Part shown: one piece after another, positions 23,630 through 36,814 of the stretch
Layout of the letters: each line of letters starts with the position of its first letter
Numbering within the stretch: position 1 is the stretch's first letter
DNA from: Anas platyrhynchos
Lineage: Eukaryota > Chordata > Aves > Anseriformes > Anatidae
Length of the DNA: 64,000 nucleotides
Assembly (NCBI RefSeq): GCF_047663525.1
Contig: NC_092590.1
Location: forward strand, 14,652,001-14,716,000
Direction of reading: 5' to 3'
The notes under the pieces: generated by a model
What the model was told of the DNA's origin: nothing
The model's database searches: none
What the model saw: only the letters and a program-made list of their open reading frames with translations
Position numbers and translations under genes: made by a program

Positions 23630-24427
23630 TAATGTTTTTGACTCTGTCTCATGGGACATCTTCCATAGCTGGCTAGGGGAAGTACCACAGAACATAGATA
23701 ATGGTTGGGAAATGATGCATAGGAGAATACTTACTGGTGGGATCATCACTGAGGTGCTATACCAAGCAGGATGCTGCCAGGGCATGTCTTAGGTCTGGTT
23801 CTTCTTGTCTGTATTTTCTGCTAAAAAGGCAATATGTCAGATTTTCGAGTGAAAGAAATCTGAAAATATGTGCAAATAGAGGATGTCATTAGCTGGTCAA
23901 AATTATCCTGACAAATTGGCATAATGGCTTGGAAAAACAGGATGCAATTCAACAACAAGCAAAAAGTAATTATTATTTATATTTAGTAAGGAGTTATCAC
24001 TACCATATAGCAAGATGGCACTGGGTATAGCTGGTTTAGTAGCACTTCTGTTATGCTGAAGTTTAAAACCTATCTGCAATGAAGTAGTGTTCAACTTTAC
24101 TCATGACCGGCAGTATTTGAACTCTTCATCAGGGAGTGTAGTGATAGGACAAGGTGTAATGGCTTTAAACTAAAAAAGGGTAATTTTTGATTAAATAACA
24201 AATTCTTCACTCAGAGGGTGGTGAGGCACTGGCACAGGTTGCCCATAGAAGCTGTGGATGTCCCATCCCTGGAAGTGTTCAAGATCAGATTGGATGGGGC
24301 TTTGGGGGTAACCAGATATTGTGAAAGGTGTCCCTGCCCATGGCAGAGGGGTTGGATATAAAGGATCTTTAACATCCCTTCCAATCTAAATCATTCTGTG
24401 ATGATTCTATGACCCTGTAATTCTATA
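23630..24427 (+). mobile_element. Old CR1 LINE, RT remnant through 3' tail
   Basis: Several CR1 ORF2 landmarks appear in the right order on the plus strand. FDSVSWDIF at about 23637 corresponds to the first catalytic motif region. A frame-shifted QGHVLGLVL occurs near 23777. DNA at 23910-24058 resembles the FNK/leucine-glycine region (GACAAATTGG, ATGCAATTCAAC). From about 24121 comes the ORF2 end (AGTGATAGGACAAGG, CTTCACTCAGAGGG) and the 3' untranslated region with CCCTTCCAAT, ending in the degenerate tail ATTCTGTGATGATTCTATG. Many stops and frameshifts are present, and a deletion precedes the C-terminal part. The 3' 300 bases are secure; the link to the upstream remnants is inferred from order, orientation and spacing. 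Confidence 0.75.
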
Positions 24428-26957
24428 TAGAGCAATATAATAACTGGAGCATTGGGCCAGTTTTACATGAAGCATTGCAAGACAGATGAGGACCAGCAGA
24501 GGTGGTGGCATAACCACAGTTAAAAATTTTAAGTACTGGCTTTGAAATGTCTATCACGGTAACATCAGTACAGCTATTCCTGACTTGAGGCTGGAGATGG
24601 GCTGGCTCTTTCAGCCCAGATTTTTTTTGCTTCCATGCCACCTATTAGCATCAAGAGAAAGGGTCAGGTAGCATACAGCTAGAAGAGGTCTGTCTGTGTT
24701 TGTCTCTAAGGTGGCTTAGTGGGGCTATAGCTGACACAGATGTATGGCTTTAGCTCTGGGCTGAATTCCAGCTCATTAGCTCTCCTGAAAACTAAATTTC
24801 TGCCCAGGCTACAGGCACTGTAACCCAAAGACAATAGTGAGAGCAACACAAAGCACAAACAAGGGCAAAAGATAGACCTGCTGCTTTAGTCCTACCTATA
24901 GTATTTGTTACCCATAATATTGCAAAGAATGTGTTCATCTTAGAAGACAAAGAAGAATACAATCAATTTAGCAGCTAAAACACAAATGCTCCTAATCCTA
25001 TCTCAGCAGTTGCAGGAGCTGCAGCTAGGATTTAAAGTTGTATGAAACATTTAAAGGAATTAAGCCATTTATATACCAAAATTCATATTACTAAAATAAC
25101 CCTAGGGATATTTCAAAGGCATACATAATTGCAATTAAGGCAAAATAAATAAAAATCAGGGTTTGGCTTTTTTTTCTTCTTTTTTTGACTGAAGGATGCA
25201 GGGCTTGAGAGGACAGACTACAAAATCCTGTACTGGATTTTTCAAGGGTATTTTCAAGGGTGCTCAAGCCTCCAGAATGTGCATATCATTAATCAGTGAA
25301 TGTTTTCTGAAATAGCTAAGTAAGCTAGGAACCAGCCTTTTGTTGGCTTTCACTAGCATCCGTGTTTACACATTGATTTGTGAGCAGAAACAAAAAGCAA
25401 GAGCCTTATAGGAAAGAGAAGTCAAATGTAAGATAGGTGATGATACAAAGTGAGGAGGGAAATGCTTGACTTCACTTCTCTGGCTGTTATCAATCTACAC
25501 GTGGAATTATCTGCTTCTGTGAACTATGACTTGTAATTCAATCTTGTATGGCAGATGGGGCTCTGGGAGGCAGTAATGCTGAAGGACACAAGGCTAATTG
25601 TGGATAAATTAGATAATTTTGCTTGCTGTGGGGAATGCAGCAGACTATTTACTTTTTTTGGCTTCACACAGTGGTTTGCCATCATACAGCAAGAACATAA
25701 AGAGACAACAGGCAAAAACTGGTATTCCTGAGTAGGAGGTGAATCTCACTTGGCATCTGATCGGAACCTCACAACTAAAATATTTAAGTGATCAACATTC
25801 TTTAATATTTTTATCTTCCTTTTGAGACCGGATACAATTTCCCTGTCTTACAGAACTGTGTTACAGCAAAATTAAGATACCTTTCACGTTTACTAGACTG
25901 GAACTTGCTGTAGATTTACATTATACTGTCCTAACAACTTTGTGGACTGTGGATATGCCCTCTAAGTGAAGTCTTTGAACCTCTTTCTGCATGGAATTAC
26001 TTAGGCATCCCTGAAAGCTACAGTTCCATGGACAACCCTATCCCCATGGAGACAGAAAGAAAGTGTTTTTTACACCACTGAACCGTCACAGCTCTGCTAT
26101 GCTTTTACAAAGCAATACTTTGAATTTACAGACCAGGAATTCTATGCATTTTTCTCACAAATGGCAACATCATTGGAAAGGGCCTTTGTTGACAACATCA
26201 ACATGTTCTTTCTGTGAGAAACAGGACCTTCAAATACACTTCCAGCAGCAGTATTAGAATGGATGATAGCTTCTAATTTATCATAGCTGAAGAAAATTCT
26301 CAGCTGTATTTTCACAGCCAGCTCACCATAAATCCTAGTTGTGTCCATCCCCCTGCAAAATAACTAGAACAGAAGCTGTCACACACAGATTTTCTATTTT
26401 ACAGTGACACCTGCAGTGTTAAGGGGAAAATGCCACTAGGAAGAGCAGTGCTGTTTGGTTGTTTGGTGCTGGGACTCATGCTCTGATAATTTTGAGGGCA
26501 GCACACACATGGTCAGTCTTGGAAGACAGTTTCCAAAGAGCACTGGTCCACCACAAGTCATACAGTTCTACTCAGTGCTACTAAGCAAGCCAGGATGTAT
26601 CCTCTCTGCTCCCCACAGTAAGGTGAAATCATCTCATTTTGAAGCAGTGGTAGTTTACAAGGTTTCCTTGGATTTCACTCTTTAGACCTTTAATTATGAA
26701 TATATGTGATTCCTGTGTCTTTAAACAAGGTAGTGTTTGAAAGGTAGCTGGTGAAAATAAGCAGCAATTCAAAATCTAAAGTATAATCCCTTCTGTGTGT
26801 TGGGGAAAATAAATTCAGGGAGTGACTTCATTGTCTACATCCCAGGTATAAGTTACTGAGAACTCCACACAATATTATTTTTATATCTCTGGTGATGTTT
26901 CTGAAAGTCTACAAATTTTTAAAAATGACAATTTTGTCTTTTAATTTTGCTTGTGTT

Positions 26958-26988
26958 CTTTTTGTTTGTTTTGTTTTGTTTTTTCTTC
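26958..26988. repeat. (TTTTG)n-like low-complexity tract
   Basis: T-rich with regular G every four or five bases over about 30 bases. Confidence 0.8.
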
Positions 26989-29900
26989 CTAGCCCAATTC
27001 AACCCTCACCTCAAACACACAGGTTCTGGCAATCCTTATCATAAAGAAAAACTAAGACAGTTTTTTTTCCTGGAAAGAGAAATTTATTAAGTTGGTTAAA
27101 AAAAAAAACAATCTTCAACACAGACAAGTATGGTTCAGAATAAGCTTTTGTATTGTCCCGCAGCTGTAACTGTACTATTCAGGTTGCAACTGCTGAGGTG
27201 CTGTGAATGTATAATCTCATAAGAAATGCTCTTGAGGAAAGGGAATGCTTCATGAAAGAGGACCTGTGAGCAACACCTCTTGCACATTTGAAGGAATGGG
27301 GCATTAAATATAGTTTCCAGACGGAGCTGATGGCTATGTTTCATGCTTGTTACAATTCATTGCCAAAGATTCAAGATCTGTCTTCTACTTTCCCTGCTTC
27401 GATATGTCATAATGAGCTTTTTGTGTACAGAAATAGAAATTTATGGAATTGTATATTGGAACAGCAATGACAACCATTTTTTTTACCTTGTATTCCTCTT
27501 GGAGGCGGAAGAATGAGACAGAATCTTAAAAAGAAAAGGACTAGATCAAATCTTGCATAGCTATAGTACATATATTTTCCTCCTGTGCTGCAGACCTTCA
27601 TTTCTCACTGCTTCCATCTTCACCTTTCTGTGGGGAGGTTGATTTATGGCACCTGGATGTGGATCAGGTAAAACTCTGCAGTCTGTGGGCAGCAGAAGTT
27701 CTGCCCTCATCTCTGTGACTGCACCAGAGGCTTGTGAAAGTCAGATCTTTGTGTAAGCATAAATATTTCCAGGCATGCCAGCAAATTCTTTACCTAGTTA
27801 TTTAATTTAAATTATTTTAAGAGTCTTTGCTTTCCTCATCTTGCTTCTCTGATCCCCTCTATGCAATGGTCCAGCCAAGCCCTCTATGTGCAACGATGTT
27901 TGTGACAGGACAGCTTCACTCTTCCTAGTTGTCTGCAAAAGATCTACATGTCATACTAATTTATCATCTGCTAAACAAACTAGTGACATGAATGAAAAGG
28001 GAACACATAAAAGAACAACAAGGTGACTCTGTTAAAAAGATATATTCTCTTTGTGGTAGAAGTTGGATTGCTTCAACTGAGAACTTGTGTTAGGGAAGCT
28101 AAGCCTGTTCTTTTCAGCTGGAACAAATTCTGTCCTGTTTCTCTTTTCTCATTGCTCTACACATTGTTAGTGTTCAGCCAGAGTGTGTAGAGAGAAGGGG
28201 GTTTGAGGCTGTGACTGAACAATGACTGGGGGAGAGGGAGGAGCATATGAATTATATTTTAGTTATCTTATTTGTCTTAAACAGCAGACGTGCATAAGAG
28301 GAAATATGGGTATCCCCTCACTAGAGGGACAAAGAGCAGTGCATGAAGACAATTGAAATAGATATATGAAAATCCTAATGTCTTCTGGAGAGACCAGAGC
28401 ATGAAAAAGATGTTCTAGGCTAGAAAACACAATTTACATTATGAAGTTGCCCAAATTTCTCTAGAGGCATGGTCTTGTTCTGTGATCAATCTTCATGTTG
28501 TTGCTATTATTATTCCTTCCCGTGATTTTCTTTCATCAGACAAGTCACACAGCAGGAAAGACTTTCATATCAGCTAAAGGAAGTATGATCAACAGGATAG
28601 GATCATGGACGAGGATTTGAGAAGCTTGTCACTGTTCCTAGCTTTAGTGGTAATCCATTTAATTGCACTTATTTCTGCTGCTTGCCCCACCTCTTATCTA
28701 CAGTGCCTGTTTAGCCTCAAAACCCTTAGGTTCAATGATGCTTTGCATGCTTATACAGCATGCAGTAGGTTGGTGCCCTTATCTCCATCTGGGCTTCTAG
28801 GTGAAGACGAATCATTGGCAAGTATAATAATCATCTAAAAATAATGACTTTTGCTGCTATCACTCATTTTTCTTGTGAAATCTGGATCTGTTTGATAATA
28901 TTCATTTTGGTATTTAACATTTGGAGACACCATGCCTTAGTCACTACCTATACCAACTGAAAAGCAAGTGTGAGAACAATTTTTCCATGTTACCTTGGTT
29001 CTTCCATTTCCAGCCTCTAAGAACAGAGCAGATGTTTTCGACACCTGGAGACAATGTTTAAATCTTCCAGTAAAGCCCATTTAAACTTCCAGTGAGGACT
29101 GTCAAGTGACAAATGAAGCTTTAAATTCTTTTTTTTTATTTTGCCTACACCAACTCTCCTCACCTCACCGTCATCTAGAGCTTGCAGCTGATGTCTTTTG
29201 ATGAATTCTCAGAAACCAGAGTAAAGCTTACCAAGTGGCTTCCCGAACACATGTTGAATGAAATGATGCTAATGGGTTATTTCTCATAGCAATAACACTT
29301 CATTTGAACTCTTTTTTTTTTTTTTCCTTTTAAACTTGATTCCACACGGAGTGAGGTGACAGCTCAAATAACAAACACTGTACTCTGATAGTCACTTGGT
29401 AACAGTCACCTCCTGCCTGACTTTTTTTTTCCTCTGGGAGCCAAATGACACAGACCAGTGCTCTGCAGATCAGTGGGGAGAAAATCAGGAGCAGAGGGCA
29501 TTTAATGTGGAGGCAAATCATGAAGGGGCAGGTTGTAGAAGGGTTATCTGACTATTTCTAGATGGTGAGAATGCTACACATGACAAAGCAGAATTGATGA
29601 AGCCCTTGTTTGTTGTTTCATCTATTAACGGGTACCTCTGTCCACAGAAGCAGGGTATTTTTGGTACACATGTGCCCTCATTTCTGTAAACCACCAATGG
29701 ATGTAAACTGAAACAGGAAAGAAAACCTTGATCGGCACATTCAGACTGTAAGGGCAGTGCATTTTAATGGTGTTTAGTATAATTCATGCAAGTGCATGCA
29801 GTGCTGTGCCTTGTTGCTGTGCCAGAGCAGGACCACCAGGCACCGAGTCTGCCAGAAGCAGGTCCTACTGTCTGGGGGCTGCGGCAGATATCCTGTAAGG

Positions 29901-32900
29901 CTTTAGCAGGAGCATGGAAACATGCATACCAAATTCCTCTAGATGGCACAGCACCTTGACAAATCCATCAGTAAACAAGCTCCAGCTTCTGGTGGTTCCC
30001 TGAGAACACTTTTCCTGCTTAATTGTAGTTAATCACACTAATTCCACTGCGATGCTGAAGCTCTTTCTTAAGGCAAGGTGGGCTGTTGTGTCCAAAGTCC
30101 GGCCTTGTCTATCTGACACTGAAGACTCGTATAATATCATTCTCATGGTATCTGCTCTGGGCATTCACCCACGGACGGAGCACATCCCACTGGAGGGTTT
30201 ACCTTATATGAGAGCTGGAAAAGAGGAAGCAGGAAAATGTGAGTGGTGTCTGTTTCTTCTTATTCTGCAGCACTTTTGGGGAGGGTATACTTTTCCAACA
30301 AAGAACTGTATTTTCAGGACTCCACAGTGAGCTGCGCAAATCACTTGGATTAATTCCTTGCTAACACAGACATATTTTTCATGAGAAAACAGCTTTCACG
30401 AAGCCACTAAGTGGCATTGCTGTTCTGTTGTACCCTAAGAGGATCCTACCAGATTGTTCCTACAGACCCACAAGCCAGGCTGTTCCTGGAATTCACTGAA
30501 AGAAAGCAATCTGAGCAAGCACATTCAGCTTTCAGGAACGTGACCTCTCCAGGATTAAAATCACTCACAGTGTTTTCACTCATCTGGTAAGTCTCAACTC
30601 TTTCTGCTGCTGCTTCTGTCTTATTTATAGGATTGGATCACAAATTGCTTCAACTCTTCCTTCCTACAACACTCACCTTCCTTGTGAGGACAGAAGAGCT
30701 GTGGGTTTTTTTGTTTGTTTTTGTTTTGTTTTTTAACTTCAGCTAAGGACAGATTCTGATGATAGATTTTCTTGGTTTTGTGTCAAACCCTGGTTGGCAG
30801 CTGTGCCTCTGCACCCCAGTGAACAAGCACCTCCTTTTGCCTCCAACAACAGTCCTAGGGACTGGTCTTGATTAAGCAGCTAATAACTATAATGATTATA
30901 ACAACTATACTTCCTGGCAGGCTTCCCACCAGGCTCTCTGCCTCCTCAGGTGTTGTGTTTACAGTAAAAACCACAGTAATCTGGGGGAAGGATCTAATCC
31001 TTACAATAAACATGCTCATTGATGCTCACATTGATACAGCACACAAGATTTACAGAAAGCTGAGCAAATCGAGATATACTCCAAAAGGGTGTATATCTCT
31101 TGGTACATTTCCCCTGACCACTCAGTGCCCATCAAAAGATAATGAATATGCAAACACTTTCTGATATGCACAGAAAGTTGTAGGCCCAGATTGCGCCAGC
31201 TGTACTTGAGCGGCGTTTCCCCCCAAAGTCACCTTGGCTGCCTTGCTAGGCTGAGAGTGTGTATAAATACAAATGAGCAAAACTGTTCTTCACCAAGGCC
31301 ACTGCTGCTTTTTAACGTGTGAAATATTACAGATCATTTCCAGAACACTGTGCACAAAGCAAGCTGAGGATCTTAACAGAGAGTATTTTTAGATGTAATA
31401 TTTTTCAAGACACAATAGATCTGGAGTCAAAACCAAGCAGAGGTCATTAATTTGTGATTGTACTGACTTCCTTGAGGGTGGCAGTTTGCTAAGGTAAAGA
31501 GACAGTTTGTGTGATCTAAGATCATGTTGATTGCTTCTAGCTTACACTGTTGACTTATTTTGCACTGGATGTGCTACACAGGCACAAAGAAAATCTGAAT
31601 AAATGCAAACTAGGCAGGAAAAAAAAAAAGAGTGACTAACCAAAGAGTCTGTCTACTTTGCACAGATGCGTTCTTCAAAGATTCCCAAGTTTTGCTGTTC
31701 TCTGTGCACTATCCCTAGTAATTCTGAGAACCACAGAACAGGGTGACTTTGCTTACCAGTGTTATTTTGCATCTGTAATTGCTCAGGTTGCATGTACAAA
31801 GTCAGTCTGCAGCTCTGAAGAGCTCAGCCTGCTGCCTCTCTGGGTTATCAAAGAGGCTCAGGGATTTAAAAACAACACTTCTGTTAGGAGGCTTTGCGTT
31901 TGTTATTGTCATAAGTAACAGCTAACATCAAGTGGGCAGGCCAGTGTATACTGCAGCAGCCATGTCACGGGCTGAATTAGCCCATGTTGGGCTCTGGTGA
32001 GAGAACAGATGGCTTTCAAGCCTCATTTCTCCCTACCTGCCAGTCTTCAACCATGCACAGCTTGGGTCATATGGCCTGGGCTCAGTGGTTTTATCTGGAA
32101 AGAAGCAAAGCACAGTGACTCTGTGCTGTGCCCTCCCTCTCCCTCTATGCTGAAGGCAGTAGGAGACAGGTGAGTTCTGTACCTGGCAGGGTTAGATCAT
32201 TAATGCATGTAAATGAAGCAGTGGAAAGGAAAAGAAGATGGACAGATGCATGCTGCTTCAGCCTAACTTTGACTAGAAGAGACTCTCAGATGGTAAACTC
32301 TGCTGCAAAGGTTACTCACCAGCACACTGATTGAGACAGGGAGCATCTATTTTGTGTATTGCATCCTTCTTGCCTGGTCTTTAGCAGTGCCATAATAAAA
32401 TGGATTAATAATAATAACTCAGTGCCAATGCACATTTATAGTTTAAATCTTATGCTAATCCTAGCAGTACAGTCTATTGTACCTGAGAGGAAAGGAGGGG
32501 AACAACCCTGGCTCCAAGCTAAACGAGTCTATCCTCTGGAAAGGTAATTAACAGCTGGTCTCCATGGAGCCTTTATCACAAAATCAATAGTAGTCAGTTC
32601 TGATTTCCCTCGTTCTTCTTTACTTTGTGCTGCTTTCACTGTTTATAGAAATGTTTGTGGGTCTGGCTGTTGGACTGGCATTGGAAAAAATGGAGCTAAG
32701 AGGATTGTGTCAACTGAAATCAAGTAAGTTTGCTTTGTCCAGAGATTTTGGCAAATCTTATTTCAAGATTTTACCCACTCTTCACTTTCTGACCTTCCTA
32801 TTTCAAAATGCCTATTTGACCTTCATTGTGTCATCACAGAAATCATAACAGAATTATGACTTTTCCATTGTTTTTAAGCTCAACAATGCAATTTCAGACT

Positions 32901-35067
32901 TTTCTTAAAACAACCATGACAGCAGCTGCCCTAAACACAAGATTTAGGGATAAAACCAGTATCAAAATGCAAGATGGACATATTCCTATAGTTGTGCACA
33001 CAGAACTGCTGAGGCTTCCTCTAGGATCATGTGGAAAGGATATAGATGCCTGGAGGGGATTCAGGGAAGAATCACAAATAATGAGACCTGGTAATCATGT
33101 ACTTAAATGCAGATATTTAATCAAAAAGGGAAAGAGTAGATGGACATATGAAGATATTCTTGGAAGAGAGGAACTGAACAGGAAAAATGACAGATTTGTT
33201 GTCAAATGGGTGTTTAAATGATATCAGATAGTGTTCTAAAAGTTTTACCATGGACAGCGCAAAAATCACTGGATAAATTTCTCAGGCTGGTGCTCTGAAG
33301 GGCAATAGAGTAGATACATACAGTGTATCCTCCTGATCTAGTCACAGGAGTGTTTTAATCTTTGGGCTGCCCAGTAGGGTCAGCATAGCTTGTAGCTTTC
33401 ATGTGCCTTCTGAGAGAAGGGCTCTTTCTCAGATAGCTTGCACTAACTTTACGGAGGACTCAGAAGTGAAGTCTGATTTCCCACCCCATTTGAGATGGCT
33501 AACCTCTCATTACCTTTCTTTCTACACTTCGTTTGGCTTTTCCCATTCTCATTTACCCTCACCTCCAGGGCCATAATAATAAGGGAATTGAAAGTGGAAT
33601 ATGTCCCCTTATCTGTTGGCTGCATCCCAAGAGAGCAGAGCTGCCTGGGAACATAGGCTTTATGGGGTTCCAGGGTGCTGACTATCCATCTCTCTTGGCA
33701 ACTGCTTCAGGCCTTCAAACAGCTTCCTTGTCCCCTTCTCTGAGCAGGCAGGTCAAGGACCTTTATTATAAAATGTGCAGCCTATACACCGCAAAGCCCT
33801 CCTTTCCTTCCTGTCCTTTTCACCTTTGCTTTCACCCCTAATAAACTTGTGAGGCTATAAACAGGAAAAAAAGGACTCTGTGCATGTGTTTTCCTATGGA
33901 TTTCTATTTTTCCTATGGATTCCATACTGTTTTTTCCCCTTACTGTTTGTAATAGCATGGGGAAATAAGATTAAAAACTCATTACTGAATGCAAACAGAC
34001 CATTTAGGTTATACTTTGTTCAGTAGTGCTTCATGTTTACTTTACCGATATAACCTTCCAGACATTGGCCACTTCTGGTGTGATAAATAAATATTGTCTT
34101 TAAAATAGAAGTCTTACATCACCACATACGTAACAGATCGGAAAATACAGACCATAATAACCATAAATAACAAATAGCCACCTATAGACAGCAAGCTGCC
34201 TGTCATGCCATAAGCTTTTATATCCACAGGAAGATGAGGAGTGAGATGGATGGGGAGAATATGTTGACCCAAAATCACACTTGTAAAAGCAGTCTTCATA
34301 GATTTCTAGGCAATAGAAGTTCTTCAAAGGCATTCTTAGACCATTCTTAGATCCTTCCTGACGTTCTCACAGCCCTCAAAATGAATTCAACCTAGTTCCA
34401 CAAAGAGTATTGAAAGGAAGTGTGTCTACAGATTTAGACATACATTTATTTTTAGCTTTTTTGGGGAAGACAGTGGTATATACACAGTGGGCATTAATAA
34501 GGTTTTCTGGGCCAGGGTTCAACCTGCCATTGCACAGGAGACCACTTGGGAATAGAAGCTGAAACAAAGGAACTGTCCCATTTTACCACTGACCCTGGAT
34601 ACCAAGGGCTCTAATCCTAGCACTGTCAGACTGGGCTCCCAATTGCAAGAAATACAAAACACCAGTGAATGAGGCTCTGTCCTTTCTAAAGTCAATTAAA
34701 AGATGTTTATGCATCCAAATGCAATGCAGCCAAAATGAGTTGAAATCACCAGATTTCTCTTTATTCGTGGTAAATTATGGAGCTCTTTTAATAAATTCAT
34801 CTCTGAATACTTGAATACTGTAAGATCTGAAAGCTTTCATATAAACTTGTATCCTTCTATAGCTGATAAGAAAATGCAAGCAATTCCTACATTACCAGCA
34901 CAATGCTGAAACAGTCACAAATCTCTTCTTTTGTCATGCAGAAGTCTTTGGCTAGGCAGATCATTTCTGAAGGTGCTGAATGTACAGCTGATTCTTTTAA
35001 TTTGCTGGATAAACTTGGTAAATGACTACAAAGAAGAAAGAAATACTACTGAGAAATGTACCCTCAC

Positions 35068-35091
35068 AAAAAAAAAAAAAAAAAAAAAAAA
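35068..35091. repeat. A24 homopolymer
   Basis: An uninterrupted A run following CCCTCAC. No upstream polyadenylation signal or gene-like sequence. Confidence 0.95.
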
Positions 35092-35349
35092 GGCTCTGTT
35101 TAATGATCTGCAGATCTCACATACAGATAAATGTTTCTCTGTATTTACTTTCACATCCTATGATAGGGTAGCTACTCCCTATGCATTAGCTGTAGGAAGC
35201 AACAAAATAAACTTTCATTTAAGAAAAAGAATGTCTTGCTTTCCTCTCTATTGAGCTGATTCCTCATACTACTTTTCTAGCGTAAAACTATCAAGGATGC
35301 TTATGCCTTGGGCAGGTGTATGTTTTGCTGGGTGAAAATGCTGTCTAGG

Positions 35350-35478
35350 TGGCCAGAATCAAAGAATTGTGGTGAATGGAGTTAAATCCAGTTGGAGACC
35401 AGTCACAAGTGGTGTGCCCCAGGGCTCAGTATTGGGGCCACTTCTCTTCAATATCTTTACCAATGATCTGTACTACTG
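35350..35478 (+). mobile_element. CR1 LINE, short reverse-transcriptase fragment
   Basis: Forty uninterrupted codons from about 35356 read [20 protein letters not shown], then [13 protein letters not shown] and NDL. This is the CR1 reverse-transcriptase segment just before the FADD box. The match stops at the TGA around 35476-35478, before the catalytic aspartates. Neither CR1 end is present. The same region of ORF2 is found at 15330-15450, allowing direct comparison of the two copies. Confidence 0.92.
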
Positions 35479-36526
35479 ACTGATCTATTAATACAAGTCT
35501 ATGGTAGATACCTGGACCAAGCAAAATCAGCTCTCCTGCATATATCTAAATCTATGTGAAGTTTGTACGTGGATCCATTCCATAGCTGGTTTTGGATCCT
35601 CTGGCCTTGACCACCAGGCATGCAATGAGTTGAAGGTAGAAAGAAAAGTACATTATTGATGTGGTTTTCCTAGAATCATCTAACTGAGCTATAAAAGGAA
35701 TATGCAAATGGATAGAATGGCATCAAAGAAAGGCAAAATGTGGATTTCTATCTATTGTCTCCCTCTACAGATTTTGCAAGGGTACCTGTAAAAGCTATCT
35801 TGTGTTGCTTTTATTATGTAAAGGGGCTGGTGTGCAGAAAGACTTGGGTTGCTCAAGTCACAAACATAATTCAGACCTGAGGAGATGCTGCACTGCATTT
35901 AAGCATGGCTTTGTCACTTTATGCAGCCCTAGTATCTCCATGCCATTAAAGTTTCCGTGTACTTCTCAGAACTGCTGTTACTTCAGCTCTTGTGGGACAA
36001 ATATTTTTTGTTCTTTATTCAGGAAGTGAAGTTATCCTGAAGTCCGTGTACAGTTACCTGAATAGGACTAAAGTTGTAGGTTTGCTAGAGCCTGACTGAA
36101 AGAGAATTCAAGAGAATTCAAATGAATGGACACTCTTTAATTGACTTCCAAGGGCATTCAGTTGGGTGGTGGTTAAGATGGTGCTTAGCAAGGATACGTA
36201 TAACATTGAATACATCTTTGGCTACTGAGAACACTGCAGATAATGACTCAGTGAGGCTACACCGGCTTGTGCCAATAAGTTTTTCTCTGTGTGAAGATAC
36301 AGGAAGAAAAAGCCTCACACGTGGACAGAGACTGTAAGGACACAGGAAATTGACTGGAACCATGAGAAAATTTGAAAATATGAGAAAATAATCTCATCAA
36401 TGTTTCATTGGGAAATGGAAAATACCTCCTAATAATACCTCCAGCTGATTGTTTTCAAGCACTCACATGATGGTGTGTGAAAAGATGGGAAACTTCTCTT
36501 CAGTCCTGTGGTTGTGCTATTACATC

Positions 36527-36581
36527 CATACATTACAAATATTACATACATACATACATAACATACATTACAAATATTACA
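36527..36581. repeat. 20-bp direct repeats flanking (CATA)n
   Basis: The word CATACATTACAAATATTACA occurs at 36527-36546 and again at 36562-36581, identical, with a short ACAT/CATA repeat between them. Slippage or unequal pairing within the microsatellite is the simplest origin. Confidence 0.9.
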
Positions 36582-36791
36582 GGAAATATTTGAAGGGGTG
36601 TTTAAAACTAGTTGACAATTTTTTATTTTTAATCTCTAAGATTATTCTCCCTTCACATAGAGCTAACTACTCCTTCCCAAAATTCAGACACTGATAACTA
36701 AATAAGTAAATGTTTGACATCCTATTATTCCCACTGGGGAAAAATCAAGCCTCTCTGCATGAAAACTGTACTTCTTTAGTAATGTTGAGGG

Positions 36792-36814
36792 AAAAAAAAA
36801 AAAAAAAAAAAAAA
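36792..36814. repeat. A23 homopolymer
   Basis: An uninterrupted A run preceded by GAGGG. No cDNA-like sequence is seen upstream. Confidence 0.95.

Larger units (their letters stand above)
24428..35349. other. About 11 kb unique DNA, no gene seen
   Basis: No exon, RNA gene or recognisable transposon was found. Open frames stay below about 131 codons (the longest is 32826-33221 +) with no recognisable domain. Simple repeats include a T/TTTG-rich stretch at 26958-26988, a similar one at 30705-30734, and an A24 run at 35068-35091. This is the largest stretch in the window without identifiable repeats; old, unrecognised repeats may be present. Confidence 0.5.

Noticed and set aside
25430..25480. 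GATGATACAAAGTGAGGAGG resembling the CR1 region around the FADD box
   Set aside because: A single short match with no supporting CR1 text on either side.
31255..31275. TATAAATA after a slightly GC-richer stretch, considered as a promoter
   Set aside because: TATAAATA is expected by chance in AT-rich DNA, and no exon-like sequence follows.
32826..33241. 131-codon frame; the segment near 33040-33110 vaguely resembles CR1 ORF2 (a GAGGGGATTCAGGGAAGAAT-like stretch)
   Set aside because: The similarity covers too few bases and the following text does not continue as CR1. Left unassigned.
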